A stretch of 64,000 nt of DNA from Ottelia alismoides (Eukaryota; Streptophyta; Magnoliopsida; Alismatales; Hydrocharitaceae). Both the position numbers and the translations under genes were made by a program. Of the stretch, positions 34,161 through 44,399 are shown in pieces. The first letter of the stretch is position 1. Each line of letters opens with the position of its first letter. Below the pieces are notes generated by a model. The model saw nothing but the letters and a program-made list of their open reading frames with translations. It was not told where the DNA came from and ran no database searches. The DNA lies in NCBI GenBank assembly GCA_037367405.1, contig JAZKJV010005541.1, positions 62,001 through 126,000 of the forward strand, in the 5' to 3' direction.

Positions 34161-35983
34161 AAGGTCTTATCTCTTCCAAAGTGCCCAACTAAACCACCGT
34201 TATGTAGTTCTGAAATTAGATTCTCTCGAAGAGAAGTGACAGGGATGCACAGTTGGTGGGTCTTGAACATGAATCCTTCATAAAGGACATAAGTGGCTGT
34301 CGGATCCTGTCCAGTATCAACACATTCTGCATAAACTTGTCCGAAGTCAGGATCAGTGGGGTAGAGATCCTTGAGTGTGCCAAATCCTGTTGTGCTGACG
34401 GTCATTGTGGTCAGGGCATGTGCTCGTCTGCTTAACGCGTCGGCCACGCGATTCAGGGTTCCAGCTTTGTGCTTGAGATGGAACATGTATTCTTGGAGGA
34501 AACTAACCCATTTGGCATGATGCTTGTTAAGGGTCTTCTGAGAGTTCAGATATCGTAAAGCTTCAAGATCAGAATTAAGGACAAATTCACGTTGGATTAG
34601 ATAGTGCCTCCAATGCTTGAGAGCTTGTACCCCAGCATAGAATTCGACATCATATGTAGAGTACCGTGATCGAGCTTCGTTCAACTTTTCACTGTAGAAG
34701 GCTACATGTTGTCTTTCTTGACTCAGGACGGCACCAATCCCGACATGTGAGGCGTCGCAATCGACTACAAAAACCTTGGTGAAGTCAGGAAGTGCCAAAA
34801 CATGGGCATGTGTCAATTGATGTTTTAGATTTTGAAAGCTGTTTTCTGCTTCAAGAGTCCACGCGGGTGCGCCTTTACACGTGCAATCTACCAACGGAGC
34901 TGCACAAGTGCTAAAATTCCGGATGAAGCGCTGGTAGAAAGAAGCCAATCCCAGAAAGCTGCGAATCTCAGTGAGGGTTTTGGGCACGAGCCAGCTCTGA
35001 ACGGCCTGAATCTTGGAGGGGTCAACTTTAAGTCCATCGGCAGTGACAATATATCCCAAGAAGAGGACCGTGTCGGACATGAAGGAGCATTTCTTAAGGT
35101 GGACATACAATTGTTGGGCTCTCAAGGTTTCCAGGACTTGTCGTAAGTGAGATAAGTGGTCGTCTTTGGTCAAGCTGTAGATCAATATGTCATCAAAGTA
35201 CACAACCACAAACTTACCGATGAAGGGCCGCAATACATGATTCATGGTTCGCATAAATGTGCTGGGTGCATTAGACAGACCGAAGGGCATTACCGTCCAT
35301 TCATAAAGGCCCTTTTTGGTTTTAAAGGCAGTCTTCCACTCGTCTCCAGGTCGGAGGCGAATTTGATGGTAGCCACTGCGAAGATCCATTTTGGAAAACA
35401 ATTTGACACCCGATAGCATATCAAGCATGTCATCAAGGCGCGGAATGGGAAAACGATACTTGATCGTTATCTTGTTGATAGCACGACTATCCACGCACAT
35501 TCTCCATGTGCCATCTTTTTTTGGGGTAAGCAGAGCAGGAACCGCCACGGGGCTCATACTCTCTCGAACATACCCACGACGTAGAAGATCAGTGACCTGC
35601 TTGTTCATTTCTTCGTGCTCACTTGGGCTCATCCGATAATGCGGTAAGTGTGGTAGGCTGGCTCTAAGGACTAGGTCAATGTGATGTTGAATGTCTCGCA
35701 ACGGGGGTAGTCCTTCGGGTAACTCTTCAGGCATAATGTCAGCAGGCGGTACTTCGGGTGTAGTTGTTTCCTGTTGGCTCACTTCACATCCCATTAATGC
35801 ATAAATAGTGGAGCTCTCCTGAACTTCACGTTGGAATGTCTGGGCTTCCATCAACAGTACGGGACCCGTAGTTGAAGGCTTAGACGGGGAAATACTTTTA
35901 CCAGATTGTGTCGTCGCGGATCGAAGGGTAGCCACCTGGCGAGGGCTAAGGGCTTCACGTTGTGGTCTAAGGGTCATACGCAC
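33986..35983 (-). CDS. gypsy reverse transcriptase and RNase H
   Basis: A 665-codon frame. In order: [68 protein letters not shown], the catalytic core [29 protein letters not shown], then RNase H ([38 protein letters not shown]). The integrase zinc finger follows ([14 protein letters not shown] ... CQTC). All catalytic residues expected for RT are present. The frame ends at 33986, where the integrase core continues in another frame. Confidence 0.95.
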   Translation of the reverse strand: MRMTLRPQREALSPRQVATLRSATTQSGKSISPSKPSTTGPVLLMEAQTFQREVQESSTIYALMGCEVSQQETTTPEVPPADIMPEELPEGLPPLRDIQHHIDLVLRASLPHLPHYRMSPSEHEEMNKQVTDLLRRGYVRESMSPVAVPALLTPKKDGTWRMCVDSRAINKITIKYRFPIPRLDDMLDMLSGVKLFSKMDLRSGYHQIRLRPGDEWKTAFKTKKGLYEWTVMPFGLSNAPSTFMRTMNHVLRPFIGKFVVVYFDDILIYSLTKDDHLSHLRQVLETLRAQQLYVHLKKCSFMSDTVLFLGYIVTADGLKVDPSKIQAVQSWLVPKTLTEIRSFLGLASFYQRFIRNFSTCAAPLVDCTCKGAPAWTLEAENSFQNLKHQLTHAHVLALPDFTKVFVVDCDASHVGIGAVLSQERQHVAFYSEKLNEARSRYSTYDVEFYAGVQALKHWRHYLIQREFVLNSDLEALRYLNSQKTLNKHHAKWVSFLQEYMFHLKHKAGTLNRVADALSRRAHALTTMTVSTTGFGTLKDLYPTDPDFGQVYAECVDTGQDPTATYVLYEGFMFKTHQLCIPVTSLRENLISELHNGGLVGHFGRDKTLTLLQERFYWPQLRKDVTKFVQKCQTCQRFKGNRQNTGLYTPCQFLCDPGKTSLWILC

Positions 35984-36046
35984 CTAGTCTATGAGAAATG
36001 TGTAAGTGTTCATTTTTCCTCTGTGCTCCGTGTCTCGATCGAACTG

Positions 36047-37795
36047 CTACGGTCTCCCAAGTAGTACGTGACAGACATCCATAGGGGATACATGGCACCA
36101 CACCTCGTCTTTATATGAAGGCCCAATTGAGAAGCTAACGAGGCTCTGACTGTGGATCGGAAGTTGGGTACCACCTCGAAACCAGGCCACACTGTAAGGT
36201 TTCTCGAGTGGTTGAGTGGGTAGACCCAACTTATCGATCATTTCTTGAGAAACGAAGTTCTCAACGCTTCCTCCATCAATGATCAGCGAACAACGACGCT
36301 CTCCTGAGGTGCAGGTGGTTCGGAAGATGCTGCATCGCAGCCAACTATCAGCGTCATGGGCAACGGGTGTAAGCAAGATGTTTGTGGGTGCGCTGTCAGG
36401 AGCGATAAAGTTCTCGTGTTCAATTACCAGGAAAGGTCCGGACTCGTCTCCATCCACTCCCAGAAGCTCATAGTCATCAACTCCCGCGATGTCAGCAGTC
36501 AAAGCGGTCTGATCCTCTTCAGGTGATTCTTGTGGGTCAGGGTCTTCACGGTTTTCAATGGTGCATAGATGGGCGGGCCTAGCTTTAGGGTTCGGGCACT
36601 CTGCCGCGCGATGTCCCTTTTGATAACATCGGAAACAAGTGTCAGGTCTGACAACAGGTCGACTTCCCAAGATGCCCGGTCCGGGGTTCCCAGTAGATAG
36701 TCGGGCGACAGCAAGAGTTGAGGGTTTGGCTTGGGGTTTGCCCGTAACAATCGATGTGGAACCTATTGGTTTGGAGGTCGTCATCGGGGTACTAGTGAGC
36801 GGAACGGAGTTCACAGGAAAGGACATCCTCCTTGTCTGGGCCTTAGCAAGCTTAGTCTCAGCCCGTTCAACCTGCTTGTAAGCTTTATCAACGTCTCGAC
36901 AGTTGTGGAGGTAGAGTTCATCCTGAATAACTGGGCGGAGTCCTTGCATGTAGCGGGTGACCTCCTGGACAGGGGTCTCCTGCAATCGATTGCGGTGAAC
37001 GAGGGATTGGAACCCTTACGCTCATGGTACCTTGTTTCCATGATTGCAGTCGCGCGTATAGATCTCGTTTGTAATCTTCAGGCACGAATTTGGTTTTCAA
37101 TTTGGCCTTCATCTTGCTCCAATTGCGGATCTTACGCTTTCCTTTTTGCTTGCGCTCAGATTGCAAACGGTCCCACCATAGCAGAGCATGTCCTTTTAGT
37201 TTGATTGTAACAAATTGAACTTTCCGTTCGTTGGGCATAGTTTCCAGACGAAGAAATGTTCAACGGCTTGGAGCCAATCCAAGAAGACATCAGGGTCTCG
37301 TTCTCCGTCGAATTCCGGAACATCGAGACGGATGCCTCGATCCTATCCTTCATCGGACCTCGGGCCAGGTCGTGGCGGAAATTGACATCCACCAGTAGGT
37401 TGCGAAGTATATCCAGGGGTGTGTGGTTCTTGACTCTTGGAAGTGAAAGGGGTGTCATCTCTTGATCCTTCTTCTTCACTTTCTTGTGAATGATAATCGC
37501 TAACGTGTCTGTCAGAAGTAGAGGAGATAGAGTCGTGGGAAGTGTTACTCCGTGAGTGTCTTTGCCGACTGGTATGCCGACCTCTGTTTGGTGTCTCATC
37601 ATTATGGTCTTTACCTAGCACGCGACTAGTTAATGTGGCAATTTGTCCAGATGCGGTGGTAACTCGCCCATCTATTGCGGCGATCTGTCCGCTCAGTTGA
37701 TTGCATATGTGTTGTAGTTGGGCAGACAAAGCCTCTAATGTTAGTTCAGGGTGTGGGGTATACCCGGCTTTAGAGGAAGTGGGTTTGTCGGCCAT
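36047..37795 (-). pseudogene. gypsy Gag and protease, frameshifted
   Basis: Gag starts at 37795 (MADKPTSSKAGYTPHPEL) and runs through charged linkers into the Gag core (LKGHALLWWDRLQ; KAKLKTKFVPEDYKRDLYARL). QGLRPVIQDELYLH and a CCHC knuckle CFRCYQKGHRAAEC come next. The protease follows with LIIDGGSVENFVS, where the usual D-S/T-G triad reads D-G-G, and a second motif HVLLGRP. The frames 37343-37795, 36918-37238 and 36047-36985 must be joined by small shifts, so Gag is not translatable as one protein. Confidence 0.87.
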
Positions 37796-37934
37796 GGGGG
37801 ACTGGGAATCCTAGACTTTCTGATCTCTTTTGTTTTGGGATTTTGTTGTTTGTTTTACTTTGTTTCATTTTTTTTCCTTTTTTTTAATGCAATGAAACAA
37901 ATAGAATGCAAGAGAGATGCAAGAACGCTAGGCT

Positions 37935-37946
37935 CTGATACCAAAT
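37935..37946 (-). other. gypsy primer-binding site
   Basis: The plus strand reads CTCTGATACCAAAT just before the right LTR, so the element strand has TGGTATCAGAG a few bases inside the LTR. This is the initiator-Met tRNA primer. Confidence 0.85.
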
Positions 37947-38839
37947 TGATGCAACCTATGGGGCGTTGTCAAACGCGGACTAAGTTGCAAGCTTAAGTTA
38001 GAACTAATTGCCTAAATGATTGAAACAAGTAAAATGGTATGCAATATGCTACGCTAGAGACCGAGTTGTAACGAAATCATGGAAGGCCGTATCGATATCG
38101 ATATCGTTTCGATCCGCCCGGAAATGGATATATCGGGATGGCGATATATCGCATATACCGGTATCGGTGGAAATGTCGAAAATGGCGCAAAAAAGCCAAT
38201 TTTTTGGCATTTTTTCAGAAATTAAGGTCATCCAAGATATTAAAACAACAAATAACGTACAAATACACACTTATATCACACATATCGGTCCATTTATAGA
38301 CCATATATCGCATATACCGGTATCGCACAAATCGGTCATATCGAACATATCGATATTAGTATTGATTCTTGACTTATAAATATTGGAAATGGATTTCATT
38401 CAAGTTCGTATAACATGAAATAATACAAATATACACCTAGAAAATACATATAGATCATTTATGAGGACTATGATCCTTATAGTGCACATATCGGTCATAT
38501 CGAACATATCGCTGATATTGTTTGTTGTTGACATACTATATATATTGAAAGTGGAGTTCATCCAAGTACTTTGATCACTAAATAATTTACAAATGTACTC
38601 TTACTCTCTTAGATAACACATATCGATCATCTATGAACATTATATCGCATATATCGATACGGTTGTACTGTTAGTTGTTGACCTATATATATATTGAAAA
38701 TGGAGTTTATCCAAGTTCTTAGATCATTAAATAACTTATAAATATACTCTTAGATCACACATATCGATCATCTATAAAGCTTATATTGCATATATCGATA
38801 ATTTCGAACATATCGATATTAATGTTGATTCGTGACTTA

Positions 38840-38848
38840 TTGAATTTT
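38840..38848. repeat. 9-bp target duplication of the Pack-MULE (left)
   Basis: TTGAATTTT here and TTGATTTTT at 40207-40215 match at 8 of 9 bases. Nine bases is the Mutator hallmark. Confidence 0.88.
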
Positions 38849-39114
38849 GGGATATTTACCCATCGAACCCTGAAATCTTTCAAAATTACCTCTACGACCT
38901 TTGAAACATCAATATTCCTCCCTAGACCCCGTAATCTTGCTCCGTCTTACCCTATAGACCCTACCGTTAAACTGAGATTTTTTAAGTTAACTTGTTTGGG
39001 TTTAAGTTGAGTTAATCTAACCCTAGCAAATCCAAGGGCCCACCTTTCTTCTTCTCTCCCCCTCCTCTCTCGCTCCGACCACCACCTTCATCCCCTCCCC
39101 CTAAAGTCTTTCCT

Positions 39115-39375
39115 CTTCGCCGTCAACCTCCAGATCCCCTCCCGCTCCGACCACCACAGCGCCGTTTTCTACTTCGCCTCCGACGGCCCCCTCCCTGCCG
39201 GCTCCCTTCTCCACCGATACTGCACCTGGCGCTCGGGGCCGTCTCGACGGTGACGATCGACATGGGGATCGTAGTGGAGGCGCAGGAGGAGGAGGATCTG
39301 CCGGAGAGGCTCATAGGGGCCGTGAGGATCGCGCAGATGGAGATGGGTGCCGCCAAGTACGTGGACTGGAGGGGG
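39115..39375 (+). pseudogene. Captured DUF1336 (EDR2-like) gene fragment
   Basis: In one frame the sequence reads FAVNLQIPSRSDHHSAVFYF and PLPAGSLLHRY, then in a second frame LGAVSTVTIDMGIVVEAQ and LPERLIGAVRIAQMEM. These correspond to the start and end of the DUF1336 domain at the C-terminus of EDR2-like START proteins. The middle of the domain is missing, so the fragment is a partial capture with an internal loss. EDR2-like proteins are lipid-binding regulators of defence and cell death; no such function can be expected from this piece. Confidence 0.72.
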
Positions 39376-39499
39376 ACGGCCACAGGAGGCGTCCGTCGCC
39401 GGCATCGTTAACGAGTTCGGACCCAGGGACCTCGACACCGTTACCTGCTCCTTCCGGTTGCCTCTACTACCTCCAAAGTCAAATGAGTTGACCACCAAA

Positions 39500-39890
39500 C
39501 ACGTCAAAAAAACCGTGCAATACGCCCTAGCAGCCGCCGCTGGTGTGTTGGCACTATCGATGGTTGCCCTCCTGCTGTTTCCACCTCTGTTTCCATCTCT
39601 TTCTGGCATGGAAACAGAGGTCCGTCGCAGATCTGAGGTGACGTGGGTCCATCTCTTTTTGGGTGGAGGCGATGTGGGTCCAGCAGATACACCGTCGCAG
39701 ATCTCGCGAGTGCGACCGGGGAGTTCTCGGAACCCATCGGAAGAGATGGGTCGGGGGTGGTGTACAAGGGGGTATTCGGTGACGGCACTACGGTGGCGGT
39801 GAAGCGCGTGGAGGAGACGGATCTACTTGACATCGAGGTAGAGTTCCGGAACGAGATGGGTAGGCCACCGATGGCAGCTGAGGCGCGCTA
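39500..39890 (+). pseudogene. Captured receptor-like kinase fragment
   Basis: A possible membrane segment (VLALSMVALLLFPPLF) is followed, in the frame 39643-39891, by the start of a plant receptor-like kinase: RYTVADLASATGEFSEPIGR, DGSGVVYKGVFGDGTTVAVK and RVEETDLLDIEVEFRNEM. This covers the glycine-rich loop (a G-D-G-S-G variant) and the VAVKR lysine only; the catalytic loop is absent. The order of motifs fits cytosolic kinase domains of the small At5g20050-like type. It is the second gene piece in the Pack-MULE. Confidence 0.78.
39583..39621. repeat. 14-bp perfect hairpin in the Pack-MULE
   Basis: ACCTCTGTTTCCAT at 39583-39596 is exactly complementary to ATGGAAACAGAGGT at 39608-39621, with an 11-base loop. 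It lies between the two captured fragments. Confidence 0.85.
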
Positions 39891-41429
39891 GGGCCGGCGG
39901 GGGAGCAGGGGAAGCGACGCCGGGGCTTTGGACGACACGGTGGGGTTGAGGCTTCGAGGAGGACGGCGGGGAGGGCCAAATCCAATGGGAAATGGCAATG
40001 AATGTAAATTTAACAAACAAATTGGGTATAATGTAAACAAATTTAACAGAAACTGGTTAGTTTTAATGGACAAATGGATGGGAGTTAACCAGAGGGTCTG
40101 CACGGTAATGGTTTGCAAGATTACGGGGTCTAGGGAGGAATATCGATGTTTCAAAGGTCGTAGAGGTAATTTTGAAAGATTTCAGGGTTCGCTAGGTAAA
40201 TATCCCTTGATTTTTTTGAAGAATTGACTTATAGATATTGAAAATAGATTTCATTCAAGTTTTACAACATGAAATAACTTGTAAATATACACCAAGTTGA
40301 AGAACCATTGTATGCACCCTCCTGTCGCACCATACCCTACCAGTACGGGGGTCTCGCGGGCCAGAACAAAGTATATAAATCATAGATTGTTTTAATACTA
40401 GGTGTAGCTAGATAGGTAGTGGAATCAAGCTTGCATGAATAATAACATTCATATATAGGGATATCGATGAAATATCAGCGATATCTTGTATTTTTTGTAT
40501 TGAATCCATTCATTTCTGAGGCGGAATAATTGGTAGAATCAGCTCTCATACCAAAACCAGCAAGGGGGGAGAATACAAACTTCAGATCTGGCCAAAGCCG
40601 AAGGCGGCGGGCTGGTCACAACAACGTTCTAGCAGCTTCAGGGGCGCGAGGGGATGACTGGTTCACGGTGGCTTCGACAGCGGCTGGCGGTGGCCGGGAG
40701 GTTGGAGGGTGGCGGCTGGGCGTCATCAATGGGTAGGGAAAGAGGGCGGTAAGGGAGAAGGGGAAGGGGGGCGCGGAGGCGAGGAGTGGGTGTACGTGGG
40801 GATGGCGGCGGCGAGGGGAGGCGGAGGCGCAGTAACTTGCGCGTGCAGGGGTTGCGGGCCCGTGATGGCGAGGGCGAGGGCGATTAGCGGAGGAGACGGG
40901 GGCACGTGTGTTGGTGCAGGTGAGGCTGGCGAGTGCGAGGGAGGTGTGGAGAGGGGTGGCGGCGGAGGGGGTGGGTTCGAAGAGGGTGAAGGCGGCGGCG
41001 AGGTGGCGGGTTGGCCAGTGGGGAAGAAGAGGCGCGGGTGGAAAGAGGGGGAAAGGAAGCGACGTCGGGGAAATTAGGGTACGGGGGAAAGAGAGGGCGA
41101 GAGAGAGAGGGAGAGAGAGAGAATAAGTAAGGGAAAATAAATTTCATTCAAAAACTAATCCTCAACCCTAATCCAAGGGGTGCCTTTATAAAGGCTAATT
41201 CTCCCCCAAACAAGCAACAAACTCCCTAAAAATAGAAAAACGAAAAGATGATAAGGCCTTGTATAATGAGGCTTTTACATAAATAAAAATAAATAAAACA
41301 AATGTTCGACTAAAATTAAATAAAAAAAATGTTCACAAAAAAAGATGATCACGCGGTATCATGCTGCATCACATTGTATGCACCCTCCTGTCGCACCATA
41401 CCTAACAGTACGGGAATCTCGATGCCTGA

Positions 41430-41505
41430 TCAGCGAGCCTGGGGGGGCTGGGGGGGGGGCAGGTTGGCCCCCCCTTGCGGGGGTGCGGGGGCAGCGCCCC
41501 CGACC
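41430..41505. repeat. G-rich/C-rich fold-back in the outer hAT-like copy
   Basis: G runs face C runs and GCGGGGGCAGCGCCCCCG is self-complementary. The inner copy at 40330-40370 lacks this block, so it was added to the outer copy or lost from the inner one. Confidence 0.6.
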
Positions 41506-41848
41506 CGAAACAAAATATATATAAACCATTGTGTGTTTTAATACTAGGTGTAGCTAGATATATGTGTTTTAATACTAGGTGTTGAATCAATCTTCTATGA
41601 ATAATAACATTGATATATAGAGATATCGGCGAAATATCGACGATATCGATCGATATCCGGGATTTTTTCTACTGAAACCAGTCATTTTTGACCGATATGA
41701 GCTGATATGGCGATATATCGCCGATATATCAGCGATATATTGCCGATATCCCTGTAAAAGGAGATACTGGCTAATATCGAAACCCCTACCCCGTCGAAAG
41801 TATATCGGGCGATATATCGCCGATATATTGCCGATACGGCCTTCCATG

Positions 41849-42664
41849 GCTTCACCTACAAATCTTGGTCCTTGCATATAATCTTTCAAGTAGGGGCTTT
41901 CGCAATTGGTGATAAGATGGAGGAACAAATCCTCTCACAGCTTGGGCAATAGCATCCACTGCCACCTCAAATGCTTCTCGTTGTGCAACATTGAAAGGGA
42001 TGCCACTTGTATAGAATAGCTCAGCTATGGCATCATATGCCACCTGTGTAGCATCCTTTTTTAAAGCAAACTCAATTGTAGTTTGTTGTGCTTCACCACG
42101 AGCCCTTGCTGCCTTCCTTTGTGCCACAACCTCCCATGGGCTAGCAGAACTAAACGAGTCCATAGGACCATTGCCGTGTGGATACTTTCGTACAGGTAGC
42201 CTATTTACAGAACATGAACCAGAACCAGAATTAACGTTTTTACCTGTTGTAGCCATAGGTTGTGAGTCATCCAAGATGACTACATGTTCACCACGATCAC
42301 CATCATCTGCATATGGAATGGTTGAATCAATTCCACTATATCTGTAATCAACGACTACCTTCCTCTTCTTGTTATGATTTTTGAAGTCAGCCATCTCTTT
42401 CTTAATCTCCACAGTAGCTTTTTACCTTTTGATGCCACCATTAGTAATATGACCGCATAATGCACAATGCACCTTATTCTTATCTAGTGTATTCGGCCAA
42501 AAAGAGTACTTCCAACCGGGATCCTTCGACGCCGCTTTCAAGCATGGATCATTCATCTTGTCGGTGAAGCGGGGATCAATTTCCCCAAGCATTTGCACAG
42601 TAGATGGGATTGGTGTAGTAGGATTAGGAATGTCATCCCCATCCAAGGATTCGGTTGAAGTCAT
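41849..42664 (-). pseudogene. hAT transposase 2, N-terminal half with BED finger
   Basis: The start is taken at 42664 (MTSTESLDGDDIPNP). A BED-type zinc finger begins with DPGWKYSFWPNTLDKNKVHC and ALCGHITNGGIKR but lacks its histidine half; the frame then stops. The next frame (41852-42412) continues with VVVDYRYSGIDSTIPYADD, EVVAQRKAARARGEAQQTTI and PFNVAQREAFEVAVDAIAQA, which leads into the hAT core. The gene then reaches the insertion at 41848, and its second half is at 31004-29145. A one-base shift just before the insertion is also likely. Confidence 0.85.
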
Positions 42665-42810
42665 TCTATAAGGGGAGAGCAGGAGAACGCAGGGACGCTG
42701 CTGGAGGAGGAAGAGGGAGGCCGCTGGAGGAGAGGGAGGCCACTGGAGGATGAGGGAGGGTGCTGGGGAGGAGGGAGGCCGCTGGGGGAGGTAGCGGAGG
42801 AGAGTTTTCT
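42640..42810. repeat. Imperfect minisatellite upstream of transposase 2
   Basis: GGAGGAAGAGGGAGGCCGCT-like units of about 25-30 bp repeat four to five times. They lie in the presumed 5' leader of hAT transposase 2. The Pro/Ser-rich frame extension upstream of 42664 is a by-product of these repeats. Confidence 0.6.
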
Positions 42811-42894
42811 CTGCAACAAGGGGTTTCACGGGCTACAGGGTCGAGTGAGGGACGAATGCAGTGGGGGTAATTTAGGTTTGGATGCTACATGGTC

Positions 42895-43128
42895 AAGCAT
42901 GTATATCACATTTTCAAAATGCGCTATGTATATCGCGTTTTGTAAATGCGCTATGTATATCGCATTTTGAAAATGCGATATATGTGTAGTAGGCATAAAA
43001 GAATAGTCGCCCAGGCGCCCAGGCGACCCAAGGCGTATGCCATTTTATAAAAAAGCAAGGCGCTCTTTCTAGACGCACGGCCTGGGGCGCCTAGGCGGCC
43101 GCCTAAGCGTGCGCCTTGACATCTATGA
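42895..43128. repeat. Right subterminal repeats of hAT element 2
   Basis: Three near copies of AAATGCGCTATGTATATCGC (42918-42985) are followed by CGCCCAGGCG and GGGGCGCCTAGGCGGCCGCC. They mirror the GGCG-rich and ATGCGACAT-rich block at the left end and probably bind transposase. Confidence 0.6.
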
Positions 43129-43877
43129 CTGCAGTTGGTTTCCACCCAAGAAGCCCTTTCCTTACTCATAATGTTCCCAATGTTCTTCATTTCTTCTTTC
43201 ACAATCCAACTCTTTAGCTCGTAAGCTGATGGGGGCTTCAATCCCCTCCCAAAGGAGCCGACAACATGAAGAATGGTCGGAAAGGAAAGGCTACTTGCAC
43301 AATTGAATGCCAACCCATTCTCAAAGAAGAATCTACCAATGGTGCAACAAACACGATTTCTCTCCTCTTTCTTCCATGTCTCATTCAATGTAGTTTGATG
43401 ACCACTCATTCCAATTGTAGTCGTTAGACTTGGACTTCCTAATGACGATGGGCCGTCAATAAAGAAGTCCATGGGACCTCTTACCCTCTTCATGTTACTG
43501 GATCCAGATGGAATGGCTGCTTGATTTGCACCACCTAATGGACTTTGCATGTCAAAGATACCAACTCTACACAATTCTTCCATCTTCATCATTGTTGTTC
43601 TATTTTTCTCTTTGTTGGATGATAATATAGCATTCATTTCATTCAACACTTCAATAGGAACTTGTGCACATCCTTTCACATTTTTTGAGGTCTTCTCGAG
43701 ATGATGCTTGAGTCTAACGACTCCACCGGTGATCCTCTTACCACAAAAATTGCATTGGACATACACATATCTTTTTACCTTTTGAGTCTCCTCCATCTCA
43801 AGTTGAATACAATATTTCCATGCGGGATCATTCCGGCCTCCTTCGGAATTCTTTGGGCCTTTTCTTGACTTCGGCAT
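43129..43877 (-). pseudogene. hAT transposase 1, N-terminal half with BED finger
   Basis: The start at 43877 (MPKSRKGPKNSEGG) follows a likely spliced leader. A complete BED finger comes first: DPAWKYCIQLEMEE, VYVQCNFCGKRITGGVVRLK and HHLEKTSKNVKGCAQVP, with C-x2-C and H-x-type ligands. Then come MDFFIDGPSSLGS, RFFFENGLAFNCASSLSF and LKPPSAYELKSW, the usual hAT N-terminal region. It ends at SWVETNC, where hAT element 2 is inserted; the other half resumes at 28620. About 250 codons are uninterrupted. Confidence 0.88.
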
Positions 43878-43919
43878 CTCTATGATTTCAAGCAATAAAA
43901 TTAACCAACCATCGTACAA

Positions 43920-44399
43920 CTAAACAAAATATATGAACTATTAGTAAATGGAAGATAATCTAACCAACTTTGTAATTTATACCGTTGTCTAATTGAATTG
44001 TAAGTTTGTAACTTGTAAAATAACCTTATAAAACTTTTTAATTAATTGTTATGTAATAAAAAATTGTTCTAAAGAATTTATATAACCTAAATCAACTTTA
44101 CCTAAATCAGATTTATAACACTTTATAACGTATTTATGAATTCGGTTATAACCTAAATCAGATTTATAATATCTGCTATAACCTAAATCTACTATAAGAT
44201 TTTATAACATGTTTATAAATTTTGTTATAACCTAAATCAAAATTAATTTTGTTACAAGAACTTATAACCTAAATATAAAGAATTTACAAAAAAAATTATT
44301 AAACTAAATCAAACTTATTAAAATGAATCTGGAACCAAAACTATTCTAACAAAACACCAATCAAGACATTGAATACATACCAAATATAAACAAACATAC
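43920..44399 (-). other. Probable 5'-leader intron of hAT transposase 1
   Basis: On the minus strand CTTCAG/GTATGTTTG at 44400/44399 is a good donor and TTTTGTTTAG/TTG at 43920/43919 is a good acceptor. The enclosed 480 bp are AT-rich, with repeated TTATAACCTAAATCAG words. It would place the start codon in exon 2. Confidence 0.6.

Larger units (their letters stand above)
38849..40206. mobile_element. Pack-MULE carrying two captured gene fragments
   Basis: A 1,358-bp element with long terminal inverted repeats: 38849 on reads GGGATATTTACC...GAACCCTGAAATC, and the complement of the right end gives the same text over about 92 bp with only a few changes, with weaker similarity beyond. A 9-bp duplication flanks it. 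There is no transposase. The interior is GC-rich (39040-39990), unlike the AT-rich host element, and contains fragments of two unrelated plant genes. This is the definition of a Pack-MULE. Confidence 0.93.
38078..40520. mobile_element. AT-rich hAT-like element (inner copy), right end lost
   Basis: It starts CATGGAAGGCCGTATCG, the same terminus as at 31005, and follows the outer copy block by block (for example CACTTATATCACACATATCG and ACACCAAGTTGAAGAACCAT). The expected right end is absent: similarity stops near 40520, where the LTR resumes. It contains a Pack-MULE at 38849-40206. At 40300-40330 it preserves the sequence that the gypsy element interrupts in the outer copy. Confidence 0.85.
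31696..41371 (-). mobile_element. Ty3/gypsy chromovirus retrotransposon
   Basis: The LTRs are 31696-32897 (3' LTR, 1,202 bp) and 37947-41371 (5' LTR, inflated by a nested insertion). They share TGATGCAACC...GCTGCATCA borders, and an exact CATTG duplication flanks the element. The minus-strand interior has Gag with a CCHC knuckle, aspartic protease, RT, RNase H, integrase and a chromodomain. The integrase-before-chromodomain order makes it a chromovirus. LTR identity judged over about 185 bp is near 91%, so the insertion is old. Frames are broken in integrase and near the Gag/Pol border. Confidence 0.93.
37947..41371 (-). repeat. 5' LTR of the gypsy element, split by a nested insertion
   Basis: Two LTR blocks remain: 37947-38077 and about 40520-41371. 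Compared with the intact LTR on the left, about 215 bp are missing at the junction, where the inner AT-rich hAT-like copy lies. The loss suggests a deletion that removed the right end of the inner element together with LTR sequence. Confidence 0.88.
31005..41848. mobile_element. AT-rich hAT-like element (outer copy) with nested gypsy
   Basis: Termini CATGGAAGGACGTATCG (left) and, as complement, CATGGAAGGCCGTATCG (right) form an inverted repeat, and an exact 8-bp duplication GCTTCACC flanks them. That combination indicates a hAT-superfamily element. Its own sequence is 31005-31695 plus 41377-41848, about 1.2 kb without coding capacity and rich in CGATATATCG words. A gypsy retrotransposon sits between the two parts. 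A second, partly deleted copy lies at 38078-40520 and preserves the uninterrupted gypsy target. Confidence 0.88.
28621..43128 (-). mobile_element. hAT element 2, inserted in transposase gene 1
   Basis: The left end is ATTGTTATTAAGGCGGCAAG and the complement of the right end is TCATAGATGTCAAGGCGC. Both are followed by GGCGCCTAGGCG-type DNA and then by repeated ATGCGACAT-like (left) or AAATGCGCTATG-like (right) words. Flanking 8-bp sequences match at 7 positions. The transposase gene inside runs from about 42664 down to 29145 and is split by another insertion at 31005-41848. Confidence 0.82.
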
